From: Aphrophora alni
Lineage: Eukaryota > Arthropoda > Insecta > Hemiptera > Aphrophoridae
Length of the DNA: 64,000 nucleotides
Reading direction: 5' to 3'
Assembly (NCBI GenBank): GCA_963513935.1
Contig: OY740766.1
Location: 5,487,000-5,550,999, forward strand
The translations under genes were made by a program, and so were the position numbers. Below the pieces are notes generated by a model. It did no database searches and was not told where the DNA came from. It was given only the letters and a program-made list of their open reading frames with translations. Position 1 is the first letter of the stretch; every line of letters begins with the position of its first letter. Below, piece by piece: positions 36,395 through 46,999 of the stretch.

Positions 36395-37060
36395 ATGTGT
36401 CTGTCGTTTCGCTACAGCTCAAAAATATAGATCGATTTGAATCAAATTAAGTATGTGGGTAAAATTCTGTCATGTTTCGAAACTTTCTTCATTTTTTTAA
36501 TAACTAAAAATTGGGGGGATAAAAAAACTTCACAAAATTACGATTGTCTCAAATTCGACTCAACAGTAAATTTATCAAAGTAATCAAAACGTGCTTTTTG
36601 CAGTTTCTACAAAAGTGTCGGTTTGTTACGAAAACAACAAAATTGTTATAAAATACTCCAATTGTTAAGATCGACTATACTAGTGGTCGATTTCATCATT
36701 CTATTGAAATGTGAAGGTTAATGACATAAATCCGCTAAAAAATCGCAAATGAAAAATATTTCGTCTCAGGAATATTAAAAGAAAGAACGTTAAAAGCTAA
36801 AAATCATTCGATTTTAATCAAATTCAACACAAGGGAAGAGAGTTTAGGTTTCAATTTAAATATACAAATAATTTTACCATTTCTACTTTTTGATTGACAC
36901 TACAGAATTGACAATTTTGGTTTGTTTTTATTTGTTTTAAGGACGACAAGTTGGGAAGGTTTCGTGCAATGTTTTAAAAAGTTTATTTTCGCTTAAATTT
37001 TACTTCAAGATATCTAAACCATATGCTAAGCGTTCGTTCACACAGTGTTTGGGGACACTT
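36395..37060 (+). repeat. Family A copy, full-length
   Basis: Modules in order: GGAATGTGTCTGTCGTTTCG, TAAGTATGTGGGTAAAATTC, GTGTCGGTTTGTTACGAAAA, GTGAAGGTTAATGACATAAA, TTTGATTGACACTACAGAAT, GACGACAAGTTGGGAAGG and TCGTGCAATGTTTTAAAAAG. Confidence 0.65.
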
Positions 37061-37940
37061 TTTAAAATAGAAACTGGTTTCAAACGCGTATTAGGCTGAA
37101 ATGTCAAAAGAACAAAGTTGTAATATTATCTTTAAACTTTAATTACGGCGTTAGGGTCTCGCAATGTTTTGACTGTAAGGTGTATTTAAAGTGACTGTAT
37201 GTATCCCACAATGTGCACATGCTGTGTTATAGTTTGTACAATATTATGTTATTGTGCGCGAGTGGTTGCGTTTGTGTTATACTGACTGTATATTTATTTT
37301 GATGTATTAACTACCACAATAGAGCGAGAATCTGATGATGGAAAAGATCCGAAATCCGAGATAAACAAGTTAGTAAACAACTAAAATTATAAAATTCACA
37401 CAAACGGACACAATTAGACTTTTTATTCAAATTTATGACTTTGATACTGATACAGTTAGTTTTAAATTTTACTTTAAAGTCAAAGATTTTGTAAAAAGTA
37501 ACTAAACAATACAAAATTTATGGGCATATTTATTTATTTATGGGCATATTTGGCCACATGAAGAGGAGTCTTCTTAATGTTTTGATAACACAAAGTTTAA
37601 GGGCAGCTGTCAAAATGGTCATCGTCATCCCTCTACAAATACCGTTTCAGGAGTTGGTAAAAAACAAAAATTAATCCCCGAAGCTGTTATATTTGAAAAT
37701 TATCTCTACCGATTTTATTAAAATTTTAATAAACCTTTGGCTCTATTTAAAAACGAATATAACTCTCAAAATATGAAAAAAAATAATAAAGAGAATTTAT
37801 ATATAAGTACTTATGTCCCATGAAATAAAAACAATGAAAAACCTATCTTAATTATTGTTTCTTTTCTCCTGGAATTTATAGTCGAAATATCTATTAGTCA
37901 TCATCGTCTGACAAAGGAAAGAAAAGAACAAAAAATAATG
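37061..37940. other. AT-rich stretch, nothing recognised
   Basis: A duplicated TTATGGGCATATTT lies at about 37519 and 37540. The 67-codon minus frame at 37311-37514 has no recognised motif. Confidence 0.3.
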
Positions 37941-38105
37941 ATCCTCGAATATTCAATTAGCGTCAAGGTTGGAAGAGAAGTTACCTGGAGAGGAGAGAAG
38001 TAATAATCAAAATAAAAGAGAGGTATCAAACTCAAGACTAAATGAAGAAAAGCATTGATTCAGCTAGGGTCTCTCAGGATTGTCACATCTTAACTCACTA
38101 TACGT
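37941..38105 (+). repeat. Family B copy
   Basis: Contains ATCCTCGAATATTCAATTAG, CGTCAAGGTTGGAAGAGAAG, AAGAGAGGTATCAAACTCAA, TCAGCTAGGGTCTCTCAGG and ATTGTCACATC. Confidence 0.7.
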
Positions 38106-38579
38106 AATGATTTTTCAATTTTACGTCCAAGTGACATTTTTGGGGGAATATCGATTTTGTTATTTCCCCAGAGCTTCATTTATAGAGAGTATGTATGCAA
38201 CACTTCCAAGATACCTTGTTGGATCTATGGTTTCCTTCATGTAATCTTGTGTTAGCTATTTTTCTTATACTTTTAATATCAGGTATCTCTTGAGCTACTC
38301 TTAGACGCTAGAGTTAGAGATAGCTTTTCTTGTACCTTATTTCTAAGCTTGAAGAAATTTTCGCTTTTGTTTTGAGGAATGTTTTTGTTAAAGCGATTAT
38401 GATTATAATTTGTTTCAACTTTAACCCCTTCCCCCTTTGAAACGTTGTTTTGAAATATTTACTTTTCAATTTGTTATGTGGATATTTAGTAATAAAGCTA
38501 ATGAAAAAAATGAAAATGGAGAGAAAAAACTGTACATTCTATGAGATATTTGTTTTAATATCAGAAATACGCTTAGATT

Positions 38580-38830
38580 CACGCTTCATGCTCTAATAAA
38601 CTAGACAAACAAATTACACAATTTCAAGTAATCATAAAAAAAAAGTCAATTACATTACTTTAGACTTGACAGCGGAATATACTGGAGATGAGTTTCACAA
38701 CGTATTAAGAGAAGCTTTATAATTAACCTATTTATTTATCGTCTCTCATTATAATAACCTTAATGAGATAATACAAAATACTAAGTACTCGTGCATAATG
38801 TATTCCCATAGTAAAGTCCAGAAATGATGT
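38580..38830 (-). repeat. Right arm of the widely spaced inverted repeat
   Basis: Inverse partner of 34386-34672. It opens CGCTTCATGCTCTAATAAAC and TAGACAAACAAATTACACAA, then AGTCAATTACATTAC and TAGACTTGACAGC. The pair could be two inverted copies of one short element, or the ends of a roughly 4.4-kb element spanning the N gap and a family A and a family B copy. Confidence 0.8.
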
Positions 38831-39373
38831 GTGTATAAATTCAAAGTTAAAAACTGTTTCGACCGCTTGGTAAAAAAGGGGTTAGCTTCAAATTATCAAT
38901 AGTTGTACAACGTTTCATAACAAAAATATGAAAAATAATTGTTATTTTTTTCCATGGAACTATCGCAGCAATTACGAAACGAAATCAATTGAAATATTCT
39001 TGGATTTCTATAATAATGAGGCTCCGAAGGGTGAAAACATAAGTCGTCTGTGTCACAAGTTGGGAAAGAGGTAAAAATGCCAGTTCAATAAATTGCATGA
39101 GTGCATCGGGATCATTTTTTGTACATCCTACGTTTAAATTTTCCGGAAAGTGTATGAGTCCACATCTGGAAAATAGTGCTCCACCTGGATCTATCTACGG
39201 TTGTTATTCATTGGTTGAATGAAGTGGATTCTGGATTTTAACCAAACCACAAAGCCAACAGAAAATGATCCAATTTTGACTGCTCTTAACCACCCCAGAA
39301 AGCAAATTTCGCTGAAAGCAAATGAACACTACTAAGTAAACTACGTTTATTTAGTATCTATTTAGTAACTACT

Positions 39374-39565
39374 TATATCGGTCAGAAAAGTTTAAAGCAG
39401 ATGACTCTATTCCCGAAGAAATTTTCAATAGATCAAGAAAGTGATCTAACTGGAGCTGAATTTCCGGAGGATTCACTACCAGGGTCTGTTCACTCCAAAG
39501 GTGATAATAATAAATCCAAATCTTTAGGGCCGCCAAATAAAATCCCCTCTTCCAACTGTGGATAG
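39374..39565 (+). pseudogene. Possible transposase C-terminal linker remnant
   Basis: One frame reads KFKADDSIPEEIFNRSRK and then stops. A second (ATG at 39401, 54 codons) reads DQESDLTGAEFPEDSLPG and a Ser/Lys/Asn-rich tail. The SIPEEIF motif resembles the short PF-N-xxIPEExF segment that closes the DDE domain in insect pogo-type transposases, and a Ser/Pro-rich linker follows there too. This is suggestive only. The minus-strand 99-codon frame over the same bases is taken as its shadow. Confidence 0.25.
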
Positions 39566-39810
39566 ATCTAAAATTATAACAGGAAAAGAAACAGAATTCT
39601 GTAATTTTAACGATTATGCGAAAAAAGCGCACATATAGATATGTGCGAAGAAAGCGCACAAGGGCCAATATGACAGTTTAGGGTAGAGGTTACGTTACCA
39701 GGAAATGAATACTTGGAGCTGATTGAAGGTGAGTCATCACGCAATACAATAACTCAGGTACATTTCTCCTGACCATCCACCACAGTTCACCCCTTCAGGT
39801 GTGGTCATCA

Positions 39811-39838
39811 CCTAACCTAACCTAAACTAACCTAACTC
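39811..39838. repeat. Short CCTAA interstitial telomeric repeat
   Basis: Five to six pentamers with an AAACTAACCT variant, inside the unit bounded by the GCG motif arrays. Confidence 0.75.
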
Positions 39839-40038
39839 GCTTCTTCGACTACTTCGTCAAACAATAGCTGCATAATGACGAAATTCCTATTGAATTGTGG
39901 AATTGCTATGCTAGGCGACACAGGACTACGAACGCTGTGGAAGGTTGGCACAACAAAATCAGCAATCTTCTTGGATAACAAAACCCCAAAATCATAGATG
40001 TCATACTTTGTTTGAAGAGTGAAGCTGAGGATGTACAT
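39832..40038 (-). other. Small open frame inside the GCG-bounded unit
   Basis: A 68-codon minus-strand frame containing KKIADFVVPTFHSVRSPVSP. Its composition is more protein-like than most chance frames here, but I cannot name a family. A plus-strand non-ATG frame at about 40045-40205 (ending KKYEENGNIKACLKTVSYLQ) is an equally plausible relic. Confidence 0.2.
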
Positions 40039-40589
40039 ACTTCTTGTATGTACATGAGGATAGAACTGAATTTAGCTGCGAAAAGAGGAAGAAAACGTAC
40101 GTAGAGTTAGATAAGAAACTCGAAAAAACTGTGAAGAAGTATGAAGAAAATGGCAACATCAAAGCGTGTTTAAAGACAGTTTCATATCTACAAAAACTTG
40201 GCTAGACCTTCTGTCAAGAAGAAAAGCAAGACAAGAAAAGAATGTAAATAGTAAACAGATAATATTGACGAAGCTACATTCATGCTGATTTAAAACAAGC
40301 CTAAGTATACTTTAAAACTGTAAATATATGTAAAAAGTTACCATTGACAAAGCTATACTCATGCTGATTTTCAACACGCCTAAATGATTAAAAATTATTC
40401 AGTATTTAATCATTTAGACAGTCCAAAGCTTGGATAAAGTGTGATGGGAATCAAAAACTAATTAATTTAACTTTTATTTTCTGTGTAACATTCATTATTT
40501 CTAAGAAGATAGGGGCTGGATTCCTTATGTAACTCCCAAAGGGTTAACTGTGCGCTTTCTTCGCATTGCGCTTTTTTCGCGTTACGCTT

Positions 40590-41000
40590 TTTCGCGACAC
40601 CATTTTAACTGGGACTCCTTTGAAAAGAAAACAGATAGAAACAAAAATGAGAAAGGAAGAAAAACTGAAAAAATTTAAGATTACACAAGAAAAAAGAAGA
40701 AATGAAAAACAAATCTAAAATTTTTTAAATGTAAGTCACCCCTTAAAAGAAAGAAATAAAAGAAAATCACAAATAATATGTTTAAACAAAAAGTGTGCAG
40801 GAGATAGATTGCATTTTGAAGGAAACACCGCATCGTAAGATTTCGATGAAAATTTTATTTATGATGATGACAAAATAGACAGTGAAATCTGCTTTGTACA
40901 TAGAGAATATGCTACCACTGAACTGTGGTTTAGATGTGGAAATGGGTACACAGCGAATGCAGCGGTTTTGACTCACTTTAAAATTAAATTTGTGATCTTT
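40590..41000 (+). pseudogene. Pogo/Tigger-type transposase C-terminus (zinc-binding tail), decayed
   Basis: Two segments lie in the same frame. 40602-40718 reads ILTGTPLKRKQIETKMRKEE followed by a Lys/Glu-rich stretch to a stop. 40839-41000 begins right after a stop and reads an acidic run, FIYDDDK, then EICFVHREYATTELWFRCGN, then ANAAVLTHFKIKFV. The order (TxTP motif, charged linker, acidic patch, then a CxxC...WxxC-type zinc-binding module) is that of the C-terminal tail of many insect DDE_1/pogo transposases. Several zinc ligands are lost (the second Cys of CxxC is His, the WAH-C segment is ANAAV), so it is non-functional. No catalytic domain is visible upstream; it may be separated by the 1-kb GCG-bounded unit. 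Confidence 0.45.
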
Positions 41001-41360
41001 GCATACGTTAGGTCCAATCAAGTATCGGTTTTGTCCAATTTTCTCTATAGAATTGAAAAGACTGATTTTTGTATCAATGTGTTAGTTTTATTTTTTGCTT
41101 TAAGTCAACTTTATTTCAAGGATTTGTTTTATATGTGTAGGTTCTTTTTTGTCCTAATTAAAACATATTTAGTAACGTTTCTTCACTATAGAAAATATTC
41201 TAAATAGTGCACCATTTTTTATAAGAACTTGAGTGTTTTTTGGCGGGCCAGAAGAAAAAAAAAAGAGTAAGAAAATTAGATGGGGGAGGGGGTTCCAGGA
41301 CATTGTATCTATAGGAAAAAATTCAATAATGAACAAAGCGTAACATTTTGACTTCTAGCT

Positions 41361-41505
41361 CTTGAATACACTGTAATTGCATCAAGGTCAAGGAAACTGA
41401 TAAGAAAGTTAATGGATCTAATCCAATAATAGACGAAAATTGTGCAGATCCAGCTAGGTTAACTCGGGATTGCAACACCCGTTCGTACCTTATATACTGT
41501 GAAGC
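41361..41505 (+). repeat. Family B copy
   Basis: Contains TTGAATACACTGTAATTGCA, TCAAGGTCAAGGAAACTGAT, AATGGATCTAATCCAATAAT, GATCCAGCTAGGTTAACTCG and GGATTGCAACACCCG. The 61-codon minus frame over it is not a gene. Confidence 0.65.
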
Positions 41506-41509
41506 CAAT

Positions 41510-42535
41510 GATGATTTAAAACTTGTTATTAAATATGCACTCCTTTATGAGTATAGTTTTAATGTTCCTTTAATATTATTGATCCTAATTTAAACTTTTT
41601 GTTTAAGGACGCTGAAGGTGAGACTTTATACATTTTACATAACGATAAAATCTCGATTTTTAAGTTTCATTTAGCCCAAAAGTTTGTTTTTTTAAACTTA
41701 TATCTGCCTGTTGGTTCTGTCATGTATTACAACCAATAATAGTGGAACCATTTTCATCAAACTTGGTATGTAGACAGATTTCGACGTTGCTACCTCATTT
41801 TATCAATAACTACAAACTTGAGAATAGCAACCATAGTTTTTGGGACACCTTATATATATTGTGTACGTAACAATTATCCGAAATACAAAATGTTTCAGTT
41901 TAAAAAGGTTTTGTAGTAGTTGCTTTTTATTAGCAGCTCATATTGTGTGACGTGGCAATCTGCATATTTTAATATTAAAGTGCAGCTCTGTAGACGAGCT
42001 TAGTCACAAAAAGGACCAAATAAATTCACCTCATATTAAGTCTACTTATTCTCAACGTGTGGTGTTACAGATTTGTTGTATATCTACACTAATGGTCAAG
42101 TATATTGAATTACTTTGTCACATATACGTTGTATAGACAAACTCTAATTAAAAAAATTGTGTAAGAATATTTGCACACACTTTTCCATTCAAGCATCTCC
42201 AAAAATAAGTACAAGTCATCCAAAACTAAAAATATAATTTCGTTAACTTATCATACAAAAAAAAACGAAAATGAAGTATGGTTGGTGTCTTTAAAAAAAC
42301 AGTTATTGAAGCCTTCAATTGATTGGTTTGTGCTATAAAACGTCCTCAGAGTTGATTAAAATCAAGATTGTAATAACGCCGGTCCAGGTTATCTTTGTTT
42401 CATGAACCGTAAAGAAATTGATTTTCAAACTGATTTGATTAATTAATCTTCACATTGCACTAAAATTTAAACTACAGTAAATTTTGAAACCTTAAGTATT
42501 TTAACATTTTGGTTTTGTAACAATAAAACATAAAC
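41510..42535. other. AT-rich stretch with a weak family A fragment
   Basis: At about 41700-41850 the text CATCAAACTTGGTATGTAGA and ACTTGAGAATAGCAACC resembles family A's left half, ending at GGGACACCTTATATATATT. Otherwise nothing is recognised. Confidence 0.35.
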
Positions 42536-42603
42536 AGGTTAGGTTAGGTTAGGTTAGGTTAGATTAGATTAGGTTAGGTTAGGTTAGGTTAGGTTAGGTT
42601 AGG
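42536..42603. repeat. TTAGG interstitial telomeric repeat
   Basis: 68 bp, about 13.6 pentamers in the plus-strand TTAGG orientation, with two adjacent TTAGA variants at about 42560-42569. Opposite orientation to the large array at 49481. Confidence 0.95.
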
Positions 42604-43780
42604 AAAATAGCGACCAATAAGATTTGTTTATGTCCTTTTGGTGACAGAATAGTGAAATGGATATCCCAGGCATACGTCGGGGAAAATCTTGTCCGGGCAC
42701 CAGCTGATTTGACTACAACAGCTTACTAAATCAAGCGTTAACCTTGAAAATCAGTTGCATTATTAAACAATAGAGTTATATTTGTTTTGTTCTTTGAAGT
42801 TTTTATTTCATTTCCGAATTAATGATGAAGATGTTGAAATTGACTTTTCTAAAGACAACTTCAAATTATTGAAACTACTTCCATAAAAATCTAGGCGAAA
42901 ACAGTACGAAGAGTTTTCCTACAGTTTTTGTCATAATATTTCTGTAAATATTGTTACTGTAAATAGAAGAAAGAAACAAAGAAATTAAGATAATAAAATA
43001 AGATAATAAAAAAATAAAATAAAAAAGTTTTGTAAATGATGTGAGCATAAAAACTGTAAGAGATAATATCCTTCTTGTTTAAATGTCACAGAAGTCTAAA
43101 CTTATGAAAGCTTTTTTATATCTAAATATTCTATGCTAAAAAGCCAACATGTTAATGAAGGTAGTTTTAGTATTTGGTATTTTTGGGGCTTGCCGTAGAG
43201 ATGAACTAATACGTTTGACCTTGATAGTAATGGATGTTTTCCGTTAGTATTCATTTGTGATGGGAAAAGTCACAAGTCTAAAAGTTTCACTATTTTATAT
43301 GAAGTCTTGTTCTCTTTTAATGCATGTTGTTAGCACCATAAATATGTAGCGCTTATACAGTCATACATACAGAGAAACAGACTTTCCATAGCATATTTTA
43401 CTTTCATAAATGTTACCACAATAAAATAATAAATAGGTATAATGAAAAAGTAGGTTCATTACTCGCCTGAAAAATATTTGTTTCTGTGATTTCACATCCC
43501 GAACACATCCCGTAGCACAGTAGTTAAATATTTTGACTGAGAAATGTCACGTTTGCACGGAAAAATACCACTCTACGACCTTGTAAAGTTTCTTGGGGAC
43601 AAAAACTTAAAGATTAGTAAAAAAAAATGAAGATTGGCCTTTTGACAATTATCAAACGTACCTTTTATACGTCATAAAGTAAAAAATAAATAAATTCTGA
43701 CGACGACTATTTTTACTATCCCAAAAATACGTTGTAAGGCATATAGAAAAAATCTAATATATAGATTTGCTGTCTGACTG
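42604..43780. other. AT-rich stretch, nothing recognised
   Basis: No gene can be supported. AATAAAATAAGATAATAAAA runs lie near 42990-43025. Confidence 0.3.
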
Positions 43781-43784
43781 TCTT

Positions 43785-44292
43785 CTCTCGTCTCTGCAGT
43801 CTAAAAGTGTAGCCCGATTTTACTCAAATTTGGTATGTGGGGATATTTTGATTACATCTCTGGACATTTGTTGTTGTTGATAAAAAAAAATCACAATGTT
43901 ATGATTTTTTTTATAAATCAGGTCTAACAATTTCGATAGAATTTTACACATTTACAACTTATAAGGACCGAACACAAAACGTATTAGTAGCCCTATCCCC
44001 TAAAATGTTGATTCGTGAATTATTGGTAAAAAAAAACTAAAAACTAGCCACGGTTTGTTATAAAATACTTAATTTATCAAAATCGGTTCTACCAATTTCA
44101 TTTAAATTTTATGGGAATGTAAAGATTATTAACTCAGACTTTAGTGTAAAATCAAAAGCAAAAAAAAAAAATATATGTGGATTAATGAATGATTGGTGAA
44201 ACAGGAAAATTAAGTTTGACAACTAAACTTAATTAAAATATTGATTTAATGAAGTACGACGAATGAGAACGTGTTTATAGCAAGCTGACCCA

Positions 44293-44333
<41 letters not shown>

Positions 44334-44460
44334 TATTTATTTATAGAAGTGTGTTCATGGTTCATTTTCAATTTTTAACTAACAGCTACCAAAATGAAAT
44401 TTTTATTGACATTTAGTTTTATTAGTTTTTATTTAATTTTTGGGATGGGTGTTTCTTATA
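43785..44460 (+). repeat. Family A copy, full-length
   Basis: TGTCTTCTCTCGTCTCTGCA, TTTACTCAAATTTGGTATGT, ATCGGTTCTACCAATTTCAT, GTAAAGATTATTAACTCAGA, AATGAGAACGTGTTTATAGC, TTCATGGTTCATTTTCAATT and TTTTTGGGATGGGTG appear in order. An (AT)n microsatellite (44300-44328) sits between the last modules. Confidence 0.7.
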
Positions 44461-45480
44461 GATTAAATTTAATGAATGAGTGTTTGAAAAAGAAAATGCA
44501 ATATTGGTATTGCAGCTCCGTGAACGGTCTATAGCAATAACCTATAATTGAGTTTTGTGTTCTCTGTAAGTTAGTTTATTCTCACTGCAGGTTTGACAGA
44601 GGAGGTTCCTTTTTCCTATCAAGGAGACAATCAAGGTTTATTGTTTCAAGGGGACTCCCCTTAAAAAAAATCAAATCACTATTTTAAATGAAATTTAACA
44701 CTTTTTAAAAATTGATTTCCATGTCATTTTAGAGCTTATATGAAATAAGGGGAGATTTTACATTTAGAAAAATAAGCGGAGATCTCCATTAAAACTTATT
44801 TGTACCCCCAACGGTTCAATAGTTAGCTATTGTAACATTTTAGGTGGAAATATATTATTTGTATGCCTATCAAATGTTTAATTTTCTGAACTTTAAGTGC
44901 CTGTAATTCCTAAGCGGCTAAAAATTTGAAAAAATATACAACAATAAAACATTCTTAAAATATTGTTTTACACAATCATGTAAACCCCATAACGTACAGA
45001 ATTTTCCATAACATAAAAGTAGGTCGCCATTTTTGAATGGCGGCCATTTTTAACATTTTACAAATGGATTTTTAAACTTCATTGAAAAGAAAGGAAGGTT
45101 CTCCATTTAAAGTATTCTCATATTTATTATTCAAAAGTTAGCTTTGTAACATTTTAGGTGGCCAATTCTACCAGCCAATCAGGTCATTAAGGTTTCCGTT
45201 AATGAAAACTAAATTTAAATAAAATAAATATTATTCCACTTTAATTTGGTCCACAGTAACTAGACTACACCCTAAACTTTTGAAAGAGGGGGTAAGAAGT
45301 TGTTCCCGTAAAACCGTTAAAAAACTTTCTCTTTGTACCACCCCTACAACAGTCAATTTCTTGCTATTCTTTATCTAGTGCAGTCCTGTTGCAATTTGGT
45401 ATCATGTTTGTATTTGTCTTTGTTACGTCTACTCGAGCCTAGCTTTAGAATTGGGTTCATTCTTTGAAATATAGTTTTAG
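44461..45480. other. AT-rich stretch with GGCGGCCATTTT fragments
   Basis: TAGGTCGCCATTTTTGAATG then GCGGCCATTTTTAACA at about 45020-45050 are family D-like. ATTTTAGGTGG repeats at about 44840 and 45150. No gene is seen. Confidence 0.35.
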
Positions 45481-45640
45481 TTTCCTATGTTGGTATTTTA
45501 ATTTTTTTTAAGCTCTAGGTTTATCACTTGACAACAGAGGTTGATCTATACTCTCGAAACGTTGTACATTAGTTTCATAAACACAAATTATAGTAAGTGT
45601 CCGATTAAACCATATTATTATTATGAACAATCCTTCATTA
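45480..45640 (+). repeat. Possible Penelope-like 3' terminal segment
   Basis: TATGTTGGTATTTTAATTTT, CTAGGTTTATCACTTGACAA, GAGGTTGATCTATACTCTCG and AAACGTTGTACATTAG occur in order. It matches the minus-strand segment at 2505-2640. The CGAAACGTTG motif after the endonuclease frame is a recurring feature of Penelope-like termini (from memory). No endonuclease frame is recognised directly upstream. Confidence 0.4.
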
Positions 45641-46800
45641 TTGAACAATTTTAAAAATCAGAACCAACTACAGGTTTTAAATTAGTTATACATCATCTAA
45701 ATAATTTGCCACTGTACGATAATTCAGAATACAACACGTAGCGCATCTAATTTTTACATGTATTTATGTTTTTCAAAAAATAATGAACAATTCGATTTAT
45801 TAAACAAAGAAGAGAAAGAGGAAGTAAATATTTTAATAATCACCATAGCAACCAGAGTTAATAATTACCATAGCAACCAGTATAGGCCTACCCATCTTTA
45901 ACACAACGTTACTATGTTGAACAATTATAAAGAACGTATTATTAGCCTTAATTTTAAAATTACGTTTACATGACTGCTCGAAACGAATGAGTAAAATTTG
46001 TACGTTGTGCCAATTAGTGAATCTTTTTTACTTAAAAATATGATTTATAATAAGGAAGTTATATAAACAACATCTGATTTTATAATATAGATGTCTTTAA
46101 ATTGCATTTCAACTCGTTTCTCTTTGAATTTGTAAACATAATAACTTCCATGAAGGATTCTTGTCTTTCCAATATCAGGTTTCGCAAACAACTACATTCA
46201 AACTAATTTATCAAAAGTCCAACAAGATTTCCATAACTTTTGAACAAGTTCATATCCAATATTCAGCAATGATATAAGTAGAATATAGAAATATGATAGG
46301 TGAATAAAGTTTTCTTCGATAAATAATCTTTTTTGAGATTTAATGAATTTAAAAATGGGATTTTGGATTGATGCCTGTCTAGTCTGCGTCGTCCTTCTCA
46401 ACTTAAATTAGTGGACTGATATTTGGCTCAAAATAAATTGACGACTGTTGTGGCTTGTCTCTCTGAGGGCGGAAAACCACATCCTCAATAGTGTATGATT
46501 CACATGTCTCATAGTGTTTCAACGAGGACGCCTTTCTATACACTGAAGGTTAGACACTAAAGATTTTACCATGTATAAATATGATAGTTGTAATATAGTG
46601 CATCAGAAACATATTGGAGTTTCTCATTGGCTTCATTTACTGAATGTCTGATAGGCCTAATTTCACAAAGTACCTTTATCACGGCTTTATCACGGTGTAC
46701 TTATCAAGCCATATCTTGGTCTCGGTATCTTCATTCTTGTTCCTGATTGTAATTAAGTTGTGTTGAGTATTTATAATACATTTTTTTTTTAATTCCTCTA
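45641..46800. other. AT-rich stretch, nothing recognised
   Basis: A small duplication of ACCATAGCAACCAG occurs at about 45842 and 45867. The 67-codon minus frame at 46198-46401 has no recognised motif. Confidence 0.3.
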
Positions 46801-46806
46801 TCTCTG

Positions 46807-46998
46807 TTGAATTTTGCTAGAATGGAGGCATTAGTTCAAATGGGCAGAATCGTACGTCTGGTTACGGAAATCACAGGATTTTCCCGGTCAAGAATCAGTA
46901 GGGCTGTTATCAGGGAGACTGATAGTTACAGAAGAGGGTCAGCATCCGGTCGTGGCCGAGGTACTAGTGCTTGTTGTTTCGTTAAGTTTACCGAATAG
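46807..46998 (+). pseudogene. Tc1/mariner transposase, N-terminal DNA-binding fragment
   Basis: A 63-codon frame. Residues about 12-38 (GRIVRLVTE, then GFSRSRISRAVIR) form a helix-turn-helix of the kind at the start of Tc1-like transposases. Residues about 39-55 (SYRRGSASGRGRGTSA) correspond to the SYxRRPGSGRxRxTT segment between the two DNA-binding subdomains, including the GRPR-like basic motif. The frame then runs into unrelated sequence and stops. The second subdomain and the DDE catalytic domain (usual length about 340 residues) are absent. A TTG at 46807 is the listed start; the ATG at 46822 is more natural. Confidence 0.7.
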
Positions 46999-46999
46999 G

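Larger units (their letters stand above)
39618..40598. repeat. ~1-kb unit bounded by inverted arrays of a GCGAAAAAAGCGCA motif
   Basis: Left boundary 39618-39660: two direct copies of GCGAA(A/G)AAAGCGCAC separated by a small hairpin (CGCACATATAGATATGTGCG). Right boundary 40549-40598: three copies in the opposite orientation. With the 11-nt left insertion removed, the two outer copies at each end match in inverted order almost perfectly. TTAA occurs just outside both ends (about 39607 and 40604), but in AT-rich DNA this is weak evidence. The interior includes a TGTACATAC/GTATGTACA hairpin near 40034-40057 and small frames on both strands. Confidence 0.6.

Noticed and set aside
39369..39668. 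99-codon minus-strand frame
   Set aside because: It overlaps the plus-strand transposase-like remnant and the GCG box array; no motif of its own.
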